Positions 1-8,668 of a stretch of 64,000 bases of DNA are shown in pieces. How positions within the stretch are numbered: the stretch's first letter is position 1; each line of letters opens with the position of its first letter. The DNA is from Phyllobacterium myrsinacearum (lineage in GTDB: Bacteria; Pseudomonadota; Alphaproteobacteria; Rhizobiales; Rhizobiaceae). The notes under the pieces are model-generated. The model searched no databases. It saw only the letters and a program-made list of their open reading frames with translations, and was not told the DNA's origin. The stretch lies in assembly GCF_002980555.1 (NCBI RefSeq), contig NZ_PVBT01000008.1:186001-250000 (forward strand), in the 5' to 3' direction. The position numbers were made by a program, and so were the translations under genes.

Positions 1-38
1 GCCCGCCGCCTCAACACTGTGTCGGCACCGGAGAGAGC

Positions 39-1538
39 ATGAGCGAACACCTTCTGGAACTGAAAAATATCGGCAAGCGCTTCGGCGGCCTCGTGGCGCT
101 GGATGCTGTCTCGCTCGCGATCAAGCCGGGTGAAATCCACTGTCTTGCCGGAGAGAACGGTTCCGGCAAATCGACGATCATCAAGATCATGGCCGGCGTC
201 TACCAGCCGTCCGATGGTGAAATCCTGATCGATGGCAAGCCGGTCTCCGGCATGACGCCCGCCCAGTCGGTGCAGCATGGCATTCAGGTCATCTATCAGG
301 ATTTTTCCCTGTTCGGAAATCTGACCGTTGCCGAAAATCTGGCGCTGAATACGCTGCTGCTGGAGGGCAAGCGCACCGTGAACTGGCGCCGTGTGCGTGA
401 ACTTGCCGAAAAGGCGCTCGCCCGGCTTGGCGTGACGATGGATCTCGACGCCGATGTCGAGACGCTGCCGACATCGGGCAAGCAGATCGTGGCGATTGCC
501 CGTGCCGTCATGGCCGATGCGCGCCTGATCATCATGGACGAGCCGACGACGGCGCTGACCCGGCATGAGGTCGACGCGCTGTTCCGCATTGTGCGCGATA
601 TCCAGGCGCAGGGCATCGCCGTGCTGTTCGTCAGCCACAAGATGCGCGAAATGCTGGAGATCAGCGAAAGGCTGACGGTCCTGCGCAACGGCAAGAAGGT
701 CGCCGAAGGCCCGATCGGCGATTTCGACGAGCCTGCAATCACCCGCGCCATGACCGGGCATGACCTTACCGATCAGGTCTATCGCTGGCAGCCGACAAAG
801 GGCGATACGCTGCCGCGCCTCGACGTGCGCAATCTCAGCATTGCCGGCAGCCTCGATGATATCAATCTGACATTGCATGCGGGCGAGATTGTCGGCCTGT
901 CCGGGCTCATCGGCTCCGGCCGCACGGAACTGGCTCTGGCCCTGTTCGGCATGCATCCGAAATTCACAGGGACCGTGAAGGTCGACGGCACCGGCGTGCA
1001 TCCCAGGACGGTGCAGGAAGCCATTGCCAGCGGCCTGGCCTATGTGCCGGAAGACCGGCTGACCGAAGGCCTGTTCCTGACCCAGTCGATCGAGCGCAAC
1101 ATGCTGGCGACATCCATCGACAATTTTGTCCGCGGCCTGTTCATCGACCGCAGCAAGACGGCGAAGGCAACCACCTCGATGTTCGGCGCCATGCAGATCG
1201 CGGCGCCCGGACCCTATACACCCGTCAACCATCTTTCCGGCGGCAACCAGCAGCGCGTGGTGCTGGCGCGCTGGCTGTTGACGGGTGCGCGGGTGCTCAT
1301 CCTCAACGGCCCGACCGTCGGTGTCGATGTCGGCTCCAAGGCGCAGATCCATCGCAAGATCCGCGAACTTGCCACCCAGGATGGCCTTGCCGTGTTGATG
1401 ATATCGGACGATGTGCCCGAACTGGTGCAGAACTGCAACCGCGTCATCATCATGCATCGCGGCCGTTTCGTCGATGAAATCGGCCCTGATGTTTTGGATG
1501 AAGACACTCTAAACGACCGCCTGAAGGCCTTGAAATGA
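39..1538 (+). CDS. Ribose-type sugar ABC transporter, duplicated ATPase subunit
   Basis: This 499-residue protein has two tandem ATP-binding domains, as in RbsA/MglA/XylG, and would energise uptake of a monosaccharide. The first domain has an intact Walker A (GENGSGKST, about residues 38-46) and Walker B with MDEPT. The second has the degenerate Walker A typical of the family (GLIGSGRTE) and the signature LSGGNQQ. Its Walker B reads LILNGPTVGVD, with N-G in place of the usual D-E, so the second site should be catalytically dead. A GGAGAG ribosome site precedes the ATG. The stop overlaps the permease start by ATGA. The cognate binding protein is not in this window and may lie just upstream. 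Confidence 0.93.
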   Translation: MSEHLLELKNIGKRFGGLVALDAVSLAIKPGEIHCLAGENGSGKSTIIKIMAGVYQPSDGEILIDGKPVSGMTPAQSVQHGIQVIYQDFSLFGNLTVAENLALNTLLLEGKRTVNWRRVRELAEKALARLGVTMDLDADVETLPTSGKQIVAIARAVMADARLIIMDEPTTALTRHEVDALFRIVRDIQAQGIAVLFVSHKMREMLEISERLTVLRNGKKVAEGPIGDFDEPAITRAMTGHDLTDQVYRWQPTKGDTLPRLDVRNLSIAGSLDDINLTLHAGEIVGLSGLIGSGRTELALALFGMHPKFTGTVKVDGTGVHPRTVQEAIASGLAYVPEDRLTEGLFLTQSIERNMLATSIDNFVRGLFIDRSKTAKATTSMFGAMQIAAPGPYTPVNHLSGGNQQRVVLARWLLTGARVLILNGPTVGVDVGSKAQIHRKIRELATQDGLAVLMISDDVPELVQNCNRVIIMHRGRFVDEIGPDVLDEDTLNDRLKALK

Positions 1539-2512
1539 CTCTGTTTCGCCGATCCGAATTCATCATCGCCTGCATCCTCTTTGCCGCCATGATCATCATT
1601 GGTCTGATCAACCCGGCCTTCTGGTCGCTGGATAACCTGTTCGGGCTCCTGCGCAGCAACGTCATCATCGGCATCATGGCGCTCGGTGTGCTTGTGGTGA
1701 TGATCTCGGGCGGCATCGACGTGTCGTTCACCGCCTTTGCCGCCGCCGCCATGTACCTGACCATCAAGCTGATGATCTATATCGGCTATGAGGGCGTGTT
1801 TCTGCCCTTCGTCGCGGCGACGCTCATTGGCCTGTTTCTCGGCGCGTTCAATGCGTTTTTCATCCACACATTCCGGATGATCCCGTTGATCGTGACATTG
1901 GGCACCGGCAGTGTCGTGCGCGGATTGCTGCTTGGCCTTGTCGGCACCAGTGTCATCAACATCGACAAGATGCCCCAGCAGCTGATCGCGTTTGCCAAGA
2001 CCGACCTTGTCAGCCTGACCTCGGCCACCGGCACCAATTTCGGCCTGACGGCGATGATCCTGATCTATCTCGGCCTTGCCCTCGCAACCCATCTTTTCCT
2101 GCGCCACACCATGGCGGGCCGCAGCATTTTTGCGCTGGGCGGCGCGCCGGAAGCGGCGAGCCGTGTCGGTTTCAACACCCGCCGCACGCTGTTCTTCGTC
2201 TATTGCTTTGCCGGGGCGCTTGCCGGCTTTGCCGGTCTCCTGCACGGCTCGATGATCTGGCTTGCCAATCCGCGTGATTTCGCCGGGCTCGAGCTTGATG
2301 TCATCGCCGCTGTGGTGCTTGGCGGCGCCTCGATCTTCGGCGGGCGCGGCAGCGTCATCGGCACGCTGCTCGGGGTGTTCATGCTTGTCATGGTCAAGAA
2401 CAGCCTGATCATCATGAAGGTCGACACCACGTGGCAGCGTGTCGTCGTCGGGCTGATCATTATCGTTGCGACAGCGCTGACCGCCTGGCGCGACCGCAAG
2501 AAACTGGTGTGA
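1535..2512 (+). CDS. Ribose-type sugar ABC transporter permease (first of two)
   Basis: A 325-residue BPD_transp_2 family inner-membrane permease (RbsC/XylH/YtfT-like) made of hydrophobic segments throughout. The family hallmarks GGIDVSF, near residue 60, and the GGASIFGGRGS loop near the C-terminus are visible. It starts inside the stop codon of the ATPase gene, so translation is probably coupled. A second, non-identical permease follows at once, so the channel is probably a heterodimer, as in LsrCD or YtfT-YjfF, rather than a homodimer as in RbsC. Confidence 0.92.
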   Translation: MTLFRRSEFIIACILFAAMIIIGLINPAFWSLDNLFGLLRSNVIIGIMALGVLVVMISGGIDVSFTAFAAAAMYLTIKLMIYIGYEGVFLPFVAATLIGLFLGAFNAFFIHTFRMIPLIVTLGTGSVVRGLLLGLVGTSVINIDKMPQQLIAFAKTDLVSLTSATGTNFGLTAMILIYLGLALATHLFLRHTMAGRSIFALGGAPEAASRVGFNTRRTLFFVYCFAGALAGFAGLLHGSMIWLANPRDFAGLELDVIAAVVLGGASIFGGRGSVIGTLLGVFMLVMVKNSLIIMKVDTTWQRVVVGLIIIVATALTAWRDRKKLV

Positions 2513-2529
2513 GAGCAGGGAACGTCATC

Positions 2530-3525
2530 ATGCAAAACAGCTCATTCGCCAAGCGCATTCTCGGACAGGACCGCAACATCCTGCAACTGCTCGTCATCAC
2601 CGTGCTCGTCTTCGCGCTGATGTCCTATCTCAACCCGGACAAGTTCCTGCGCTACTACAATTTCGAGTCCATCACCTACATCATGCCGGAACTCGGCATC
2701 CTCGCCATTGCCATGATGATCGCCATGCTGACCGGCGGCATTGACCTTTCGGTGGTGGGTATCGCCAATCTCGCCGGTATCCTTGCCGGTGTGTTCTTCC
2801 ATTCGGTGATCGTCGGTACCAGCCAGTCCACCGGCATGGTGCTGCTGTATACCGGCATCGGCGTCCTGATGGCGCTCGCCATCGGCCTGCTCGCCGGAGT
2901 GCTCAACGGCTTCCTCATCTCGAAACTGCGCATCACGCCGATCCTGGCGACGCTGGGCACCGGGCAGATCTTTACCGGCCTTGCCGTGGTCCTCACCGGC
3001 GGCCCGGCGATTGTCGGTTTCCCGGATGCCTGGAACTTTATCGGCAACGGCAAGATTCTGGGCATCGCCACGCCGTTCATCCTGTTTGTCATCGTTGCGG
3101 GTGCTGTCGCTGTCCTGCTGACGCGCACCACCCTCGGCGTCAACCTGATGCTGATCGGCACCAATCCGCGCGCCGCCATCTTTGCCGGTCTGCGCAAGGA
3201 CCGGATGATTTTCTACTCCTACATGATGACCGGCCTGCTCGCCGCCATTGCCGGGATCATCCTGTCGGGCCGGACCAACGCGGCCAAGTCCGATTATGGC
3301 GCATCCTATCTCCTGCAGGCCATCCTGATCGCCGTGCTGGGCGGTACCAATCCGGCTGGTGGTAAGGGCAGGGTGCTCGGGGTTTCCATTGCCCTGATCG
3401 CGCTGATGCTGCTGTCGTCCGGCTTCCAGATCCTGCGTTTTTCCAACCATCTGATCGACTTCATCTGGGGTGGTTTCCTGCTGCTGGTCATCGCGCTCAA
3501 CGCCTTCAGGAACAGTGACAGGTAG
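2530..3525 (+). CDS. Ribose-type sugar ABC transporter permease (second of two)
   Basis: A 331-residue permease of the same family as the preceding gene, with GGIDLSVVG near residue 70 and the conserved GGTNPAGGKGRV loop near the end. The frame is open further upstream into the previous gene. The ATG at 2530 is preferred because it lies 17 bases after that gene's stop and follows an AGGGAA-type ribosome site. With its neighbour it should form the membrane channel. Substrate cannot be read from the sequence; the linked ribokinase and RbsD/FucU genes argue for a pentose or related sugar. Confidence 0.9.
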   Translation: MQNSSFAKRILGQDRNILQLLVITVLVFALMSYLNPDKFLRYYNFESITYIMPELGILAIAMMIAMLTGGIDLSVVGIANLAGILAGVFFHSVIVGTSQSTGMVLLYTGIGVLMALAIGLLAGVLNGFLISKLRITPILATLGTGQIFTGLAVVLTGGPAIVGFPDAWNFIGNGKILGIATPFILFVIVAGAVAVLLTRTTLGVNLMLIGTNPRAAIFAGLRKDRMIFYSYMMTGLLAAIAGIILSGRTNAAKSDYGASYLLQAILIAVLGGTNPAGGKGRVLGVSIALIALMLLSSGFQILRFSNHLIDFIWGGFLLLVIALNAFRNSDR

Positions 3526-3597
3526 GGCATGTTTCTTTCGCGAAATCATTGATATAGAGCAATTTCAAACACTACGGATAAGGCAAGGAATACACAT

Positions 3598-4527
3598 ATG
3601 GCTCGTCGCATTGCAGTCGTCGGCAGCAACATGACCGATCTCGTCACGTCGATCATCCGCATGCCGGCGCCCGGCGAAACCCTGGAAGCACCGGCATTTG
3701 CCATGGGGTTCGGCGGCAAGGGTGCCAATCAGGCCGTGGCGGCCGCCCGGCTCGGCGCCGAGGTGATGATGGTGACCAAGGTGGGCGATGACGTGTTCGG
3801 CCAGAGCACCATCGACAATCTGAGGAACAACGGCATCGACATCAGCCATGTCGGCATGGTGGCCGGGCAGTCCAGCGGCGTCGCGCCGATTTTCGTCGAC
3901 GAAACAGGCGAGAATTCGATCCTGATCATCAAGGGCGCCAACAATGATCTCAAGCCCGCTGATATCGATGCGGCGGCCGAAGACCTGAAGCAATGCGATC
4001 TGATCCTGATGCAGCTGGAAGTGCCGCTGGAGACAGTCTATTACACCGCTGTCTTCGCCGAGAAACACGGTATCGAGACCATTCTCAATCCTGCTCCCGC
4101 CGCGCCCGGCCTGGATGCTGCAAAGGTTGCCAAAGTCACCTTCGTGGTGCCGAACGAGAGCGAGCTGGCGCTTCTGACCGGCATGCCCACCGACACGGAT
4201 GAGCAGATCGAACAGGCCGCCCATGCGCTGATCACCCGGGGCATCCGCACCGTGATCGTTACGCTCGGCTCGCGCGGCGCGCGGCTGATCACGGCGGACA
4301 AGTCGACCATGATCGAACCGGTCAAGGTCAAGCCGAAGGACACGACCGGCGCCGGCGATGCCTTCATTGGCAGCTTTGCCCGCTTCTATGTCGAGACCAG
4401 GGAGCTGGAAGCGTCGCTGCAGAAGGCGGCGCTTTATGCGGCGGATTCGATCACGCGTCCGGGCACGCAGAAATCCTATGCGACGACGGCAGAGTTCGAA
4501 GCCTTCGTCGCTGCCACCAGGGCATAA
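3598..4527 (+). CDS. rbsK: PfkB-family carbohydrate kinase, ribokinase-like
   Basis: A 309-residue cytoplasmic sugar kinase that would phosphorylate the imported sugar with ATP. The N-terminal glycine motif (GFGGKGANQAVAAARLG, about residues 37-53) and the C-terminal PfkB signature with catalytic Asp (KDTTGAGDAFIGSF, near 246-259) are both present and match ribokinase closely. NPAPA, a ribokinase-type motif, is near residue 161. It is preceded by AAGGAATACACAT, and 72 bases separate it from the permease. Substrate could be ribose or another aldopentose. The 10-bp palindrome TTTCGCGAAA at 3536-3545 lies in the gap and may be a regulatory site. Confidence 0.88.
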   Translation: MARRIAVVGSNMTDLVTSIIRMPAPGETLEAPAFAMGFGGKGANQAVAAARLGAEVMMVTKVGDDVFGQSTIDNLRNNGIDISHVGMVAGQSSGVAPIFVDETGENSILIIKGANNDLKPADIDAAAEDLKQCDLILMQLEVPLETVYYTAVFAEKHGIETILNPAPAAPGLDAAKVAKVTFVVPNESELALLTGMPTDTDEQIEQAAHALITRGIRTVIVTLGSRGARLITADKSTMIEPVKVKPKDTTGAGDAFIGSFARFYVETRELEASLQKAALYAADSITRPGTQKSYATTAEFEAFVAATRA

Positions 4528-4558
4528 GGCCAATACCTGCAAGAATGAGGAAACAACC

Positions 4559-5014
4559 GTGCTGAAAAATCTCGATCCGCTGCTGAATGCCGATGTCCTC
4601 TATGCGCTGAAGTCCATGGGGCACGGCGATCGCCTGGTCATTTGCGATACGAATTTCCCCGGCGATTCCATCGCCCGGCAGACCCGCCTCGGCCGCCTGC
4701 TGCGGATCGATAATGTGAGCGCGCCGCGCGCCGCCAGGGCCGTACTGTCGGTCATGCCGCTCGATACCTTCATCGACGATGCTGCCGCGCGCATGGAAAT
4801 CGTCGGCAGCCCTGACGAGATACCGGATGTGCAGAAGGAAATGCAGGCGGAAATCGATACCGCCGAGGGCAAGCACTGGCCGATGGTGTCCATCGACCGC
4901 ATGGCCTTCTATGAGCATGCCAAGAACGCCTATTGCGTCATCGCCACGGGCGAGCGGCGCTTCTATGGCTGTTTTATCCTCACCAAGGGCGTGATTGCGC
5001 CTGATGCAGTCTGA
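4559..5014 (+). CDS. RbsD/FucU-family sugar mutarotase
   Basis: A 151-residue protein of the RbsD/FucU fold, which interconverts anomers or pyranose/furanose forms of ribose or fucose before phosphorylation. The N-terminal LNADVLYALKSMGHGD contains the conserved catalytic-type His, and the C-terminal EHAKNAYCVIATGERRFYGCFILTKG matches the family's last strands. The frame is open upstream into rbsK, but GTG at 4559 is preceded by GAGGAAA at 6 bases and gives the family's usual length. It closes the import and kinase operon and ends 6 bases before the convergent lacI-type gene. FucU and RbsD cannot be separated with confidence by eye. Confidence 0.87.
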   Translation: MLKNLDPLLNADVLYALKSMGHGDRLVICDTNFPGDSIARQTRLGRLLRIDNVSAPRAARAVLSVMPLDTFIDDAAARMEIVGSPDEIPDVQKEMQAEIDTAEGKHWPMVSIDRMAFYEHAKNAYCVIATGERRFYGCFILTKGVIAPDAV

Positions 5015-5020
5015 TGCAAT

Positions 5021-5995
5021 CTAGCGCGGCGGCGCCGTCGAACCGCGCACCACCAGCGTTGCCTCGAGATAGTCATCCTGCAAAGGCCCGTTGTCGGTAC
5101 CCGTGATGGCGGCAAACGCCCGCGCGGCGATCTGTTCGACGGGCTGGCTGATGGTGGTCAGGCGCGGCGTCACCAGATTGGCCAGCGGAATATCGTCGAA
5201 CCCGATGATCGACACGTCGTCCGGCACCTTGAGGTCGAGATCGCTGGCGGCACGCAGAAGACCGATGGCCTGCTGGTCGCTGGCCGTGGCAATGGCGGTC
5301 GGGCGCTCATGCGGCGGACGGTCGAGCAGGAAGCGCCCGAGCGTTTCGCCCGACGCATAGTCGAAATGGCCCTCGACCGGCTCGCAGCGCGCGCCCGTCG
5401 TGCCAAGCAGGTTGAGGAAACCGGCGCGCCGTTCGCGCGAAACCGGCGCATCGGCGGAACCGGCGATATAGGCAATGCGCTCATGGCCAAGCGCCACGAG
5501 ATGTGCGGCGGCAAGGCCCGCGCCCCGGTAGTGGTTGACGGATATGAGCGGGAGGCCGGCAAAACGCCGGTCAACGGCGACCGTCGCCACGTCGCTGCTC
5601 CAGCCCTTCGAGGCGCCGAACTGCGTCGGCACGACGATGAGGCCGGTGGGATAGCTCTTGAGCAGGCTGTTGATCTGCGCCAGTTCGATCTTCGGATCGT
5701 CATTGGTGATCGACAGGAGCACGGAGAAACCGGCCTGCGAGGCAATCGCCTCCACATGCTTGGCCAGTTCGGCAAAGAACGGGTTGGTGATATCGGGAAT
5801 GACGAGGCCGATCATGTCGGTGCGGCTGCGGCGCAGGCCGCGTGCGACGCCGTTCGGGCGGAAATTCAGCTCGCGGATGGTGGCTTCCACCAGTTCACGC
5901 AGTTCCTTACCGACGGTCTCGTTCTTCGCCAACACGCGTGAAACCGTGCCGACGGAAACATTGGCCCGTGCTGCTACATCCTTGATGTTGACCAT
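5021..5995 (-). CDS. LacI-family transcriptional regulator
   Basis: A 324-residue repressor. The N-terminal helix-turn-helix (IKDVAARANVSVGTVSRVL, residues 4-22) and the hinge-helix region NGVARGLRRSRT are canonical, followed by a periplasmic-binding-protein-like ligand domain. The segments DITNPFF, GFDDIPLANLVTPRLTTI and Q-P-V-E are typical of the family. It is the last gene of the minus-strand sugar transport operon (binding protein, ATPase, permease, regulator). It is the obvious candidate to bind the two identical palindromes 3.7 kb upstream at 9665-9678 and 9741-9754, so it probably regulates its own operon. The effector is presumably the transported sugar or its phosphate. Confidence 0.93.
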   Translation of the reverse strand: MVNIKDVAARANVSVGTVSRVLAKNETVGKELRELVEATIRELNFRPNGVARGLRRSRTDMIGLVIPDITNPFFAELAKHVEAIASQAGFSVLLSITNDDPKIELAQINSLLKSYPTGLIVVPTQFGASKGWSSDVATVAVDRRFAGLPLISVNHYRGAGLAAAHLVALGHERIAYIAGSADAPVSRERRAGFLNLLGTTGARCEPVEGHFDYASGETLGRFLLDRPPHERPTAIATASDQQAIGLLRAASDLDLKVPDDVSIIGFDDIPLANLVTPRLTTISQPVEQIAARAFAAITGTDNGPLQDDYLEATLVVRGSTAPPR

Positions 5996-6052
5996 CTTCC
6001 CATGCCTGACCTGTTGCGGGTGCCGTGTGAAGCCGGCAACGCCATATATCCC

Positions 6053-7054
6053 CTATGCTTTCGTCAATCTTTCACGATATTTGTCAAGGATTACTGCAAG
6101 GATAATCACAAATCCGGTGATCATCTGGCGCATGAAATCGCTGAGGCCGAGCAGGATGAGGCCATTGGCGAGCACGCCGATGATGCAGGCGCCAAGCAGT
6201 GTGCCGACAATGCTGCCGCGCCCGCCGCTGAGGCTGGTGCCGCCAATGATGACGGCGGCGATGGCATTGAGCTCAAAACCGATGCCGATGATCGGGCTGG
6301 CGATGTTCAGGCGGGCCATGTAGATGATCGCGCCGATACCGACGAGCACGCCGCAGATGGTGAATGCCGCCACCTTGTAGAAGAACACGTTGTGGCCGGC
6401 GAGGCGGGCCGCTTCCTCATTGTTGCCGATGCCGTAGAGCACGCGGCCGAACACGGTCTTGGTCAGCACGAACCAGCCGATTGCCACCAGCACCAGCGCA
6501 ATCAGGAACAGGAGCGGAATGCCGTAGAAGGTCTGCGAGCCGAAGGCATTGAAGGCGGCCGGGAAGGAATAGATGGTCGATGCATTGGTGACCTGCAGCG
6601 CCGCGCCGCGGGCAATGTTGAGCGTTCCCAGCGTGACGATGAAGGAGGGGATCGCCCACCAGGCGCTGATCAGGCCGTTGAGGAGGCCGAAGCCGATACC
6701 GGCCACGATGGCGCTGATGGTGGCAAGAAACACCGCGACTGCAGGGTCGAGCCCCGGCAGGGTCATCACCGTGCCCGCCACCACGGCGCAGAAGGACAGG
6801 ACGGAGCCGACCGAAAGATCGATGCCGCCAATGAGGATGACGAAGGTCATGCCGATGGAAAGCACAAGGTTGATCGTCACCTGCGTCAGGATATTGGTGA
6901 CATTGCTGGAGGACAGGAAGTGCGGTGTGAAGGAAAACACGATGATCAGCGCAATGAGCGCGATGCCGATGCCCGCTTCGCGCAGCACGGTCTTGGTCGT
7001 GGTGGCGATGGTTTTGCTGCCCGCCTGTGCCGTGGTCAAATCAGTGGTGTCCAT
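6053..7054 (-). CDS. Ribose-type sugar ABC transporter permease
   Basis: A 333-residue BPD_transp_2 permease resembling RbsC, with GGIDLSVGSVLSFCAVVAG near residue 83 and the GGTSLSGGRGSIVGTLLGA loop near 285. An in-frame TTG at 7078 exists, but the ATG at 7054 is preferred: it has an AAGGA ribosome site and overlaps the ATPase gene by only 14 bases. Unlike the plus-strand system, this operon has a single permease gene, so the channel should be a homodimer. It lies between the ATPase and lacI-type genes on the same strand. Confidence 0.92.
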   Translation of the reverse strand: MDTTDLTTAQAGSKTIATTTKTVLREAGIGIALIALIIVFSFTPHFLSSSNVTNILTQVTINLVLSIGMTFVILIGGIDLSVGSVLSFCAVVAGTVMTLPGLDPAVAVFLATISAIVAGIGFGLLNGLISAWWAIPSFIVTLGTLNIARGAALQVTNASTIYSFPAAFNAFGSQTFYGIPLLFLIALVLVAIGWFVLTKTVFGRVLYGIGNNEEAARLAGHNVFFYKVAAFTICGVLVGIGAIIYMARLNIASPIIGIGFELNAIAAVIIGGTSLSGGRGSIVGTLLGACIIGVLANGLILLGLSDFMRQMITGFVIILAVILDKYRERLTKA

Positions 7055-8615
7055 GGTTGCGTTCGTCCTTGTAGGCAAAGTTCAGGATGCGCTCTTCGGA
7101 AAAGTCCGCGCGTGCCACTTCTCCGGCAATGCGGTGTTTCGACATGACGAGAATGCGGTCGCTGAGGGTGATGAGCTCGGGCAGTTCCGAGGAGACGATA
7201 AGCAGCGCCAGCCCCTTTTCCGAAAGGCCGCGCAGCAGCGCATAGATTTCGGCCTTGGCGCCCACATCGACGCCGCGGGTCGGTTCATCGAGCAGCAGGA
7301 TTTTCGGGTTGTTCGCCAGCCATTTGGCCAGGACGACCTTTTGCTGGTTTCCACCGGAGAGCGTGGAGACCGCATCGGCGGTGTCGCCATATTTCAGCCT
7401 GATCTCGTCGCCGAGCGCGCGCGTCAGCCGGGTTTCCTCGCGCTTGTCGAGAAGGCCGAGCCGCGAAACCTTGCGCAGGCTCGCCAGCGTGACATTGGCC
7501 GCAATTGCCATGCCGAGGATCAGGCCCTCTTCCTTGCGGTCTTCCGTGACGAAGCCGATGCCGTCACGAATGGCCTGCTTGGGATTGCGGTAGCGGCGCG
7601 GCTGGCCGTCGCGTTCAATCGTGCCGGAGAGAGGCAGGTCGGCGGCGAAGATCGAGCGCAGCAGTTCGGTGCGGCCGGAGCCGACCAGCCCGGCGATCCC
7701 GAGGATTTCACCGTAATGCAGGTCGAACGAAACGCCTTCCGCGTGCGGCGAAGCGGGATGGCGCAGGTTGCGCAGCGAAAGCGCTGTGCGGCCGCCCGTG
7801 TCGAGATCGCGCGCGGTGGCCATGGCGGCGGCAAGCTGGCGCCCGACCATGTTGGTGACCAGCTGATCGGTTGTCGTTCCCGCAATATCCGCCGTCATGA
7901 CGGATTCGCCGTTGCGCAGGACGGTGACCCGGTCACAGATCGAGAACACCTCGTTGAGGTGGTGCGAGACAAACACGACAGCGACGCCTTTGGCCTTCAG
8001 GGCGGCGATGATCTGGAACAGCCGTTCGGTTTCGCGCGCGGTCAGTGTTGCGGTCGGCTCGTCGAGAATGAGAATGCGGCTTTCGCCCATCAGCGCCCGG
8101 GCGATTTCCACCAGCTGGCGGTGCGCCACGCCGAGGGATTCCACCGGACGGCGCACATCGACGTCCCCCAGACCGATGGCATCGAGCGCCTTGCGGGCTT
8201 TTGCGTAGAGCGTGGGATAATCAACCATGCCGAACGCCTTGCGCGGCATGTCCTCAAAGCAGATGTTTTCGGCTACGGAGAGGTAGGGCAGCAGATTGAA
8301 TTCCTGGTGCACCACCTGAATGCCTGCCTTCTTGGCATCGCCCGGCGTGTGCGGATCATAGGTCTCGCCGCCCAGCGTGATCGACCCGGCATCCCGCTGG
8401 ATGATCCCGCACAGGATTTTGATCAGCGTCGATTTGCCCGCGCCATTTTCGCCGACGAGCGCATGCACTTCGCCGGGGCGCAGCGAAAAGCTGACGCCGT
8501 TGAGGGCGACAACGCCGCCAAAGCGCTTCTTGACGCCGGAGAGTTCAATCACCGGCGCAGCACCGGCCGGTGCCGGAGCGGCCGCGCCTGCCATGTCAGG
8601 GTTTTCCATGATCAT
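7041..8615 (-). CDS. Ribose-type sugar ABC transporter, duplicated ATPase subunit
   Basis: About 524 residues with two RbsA-like ATPase domains. The first has Walker A GENGAGKST and Walker B ILDEPTATL. The second has the family's degenerate Walker A (GLVGSGRTE) but keeps LLLDEPTRGVDVGAK, unlike the plus-strand paralogue at 39-1538, which has lost it. The ATG at 8615 (or 8609) is chosen over a more distal start at 8648, because 8648 would lie inside the strong hairpin at 8627-8654. An alanine/proline-rich stretch of about 15 residues precedes the first domain. Start choice is uncertain by a few codons. Confidence 0.91.
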   Translation of the reverse strand: MIMENPDMAGAAAPAPAGAAPVIELSGVKKRFGGVVALNGVSFSLRPGEVHALVGENGAGKSTLIKILCGIIQRDAGSITLGGETYDPHTPGDAKKAGIQVVHQEFNLLPYLSVAENICFEDMPRKAFGMVDYPTLYAKARKALDAIGLGDVDVRRPVESLGVAHRQLVEIARALMGESRILILDEPTATLTARETERLFQIIAALKAKGVAVVFVSHHLNEVFSICDRVTVLRNGESVMTADIAGTTTDQLVTNMVGRQLAAAMATARDLDTGGRTALSLRNLRHPASPHAEGVSFDLHYGEILGIAGLVGSGRTELLRSIFAADLPLSGTIERDGQPRRYRNPKQAIRDGIGFVTEDRKEEGLILGMAIAANVTLASLRKVSRLGLLDKREETRLTRALGDEIRLKYGDTADAVSTLSGGNQQKVVLAKWLANNPKILLLDEPTRGVDVGAKAEIYALLRGLSEKGLALLIVSSELPELITLSDRILVMSKHRIAGEVARADFSEERILNFAYKDERNHGHH

Positions 8616-8626
8616 CGACCCGGTTG

Positions 8627-8654
8627 GCGGCTGTGCCGGAGCAGGCACAGCCGC
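8627..8654 (-). other. Intercistronic hairpin between binding-protein and ATPase genes
   Basis: A perfect 11-bp inverted repeat (GCGGCTGTGCC / GGCACAGCCGC) with a 6-base loop sits between the stop of the binding-protein gene and the start of the ATPase gene. No T-run follows on the minus strand, so it is not a simple terminator. By analogy with malE-malF-type operons, such a hairpin may protect the upstream mRNA and let the binding protein be made in excess. That role is inferred. Confidence 0.6.
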
Positions 8655-8668
8655 GGTTCTACCCCGTG

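Noticed and set aside
3536-3545. TTTCGCGAAA palindrome before rbsK as the LacI-type operator
   Set aside because: It has a central CG but different arms from ATGAAACGTTTCAT, and is only 10 bp. It could be a regulatory site, but nothing links it to the regulator in this window.
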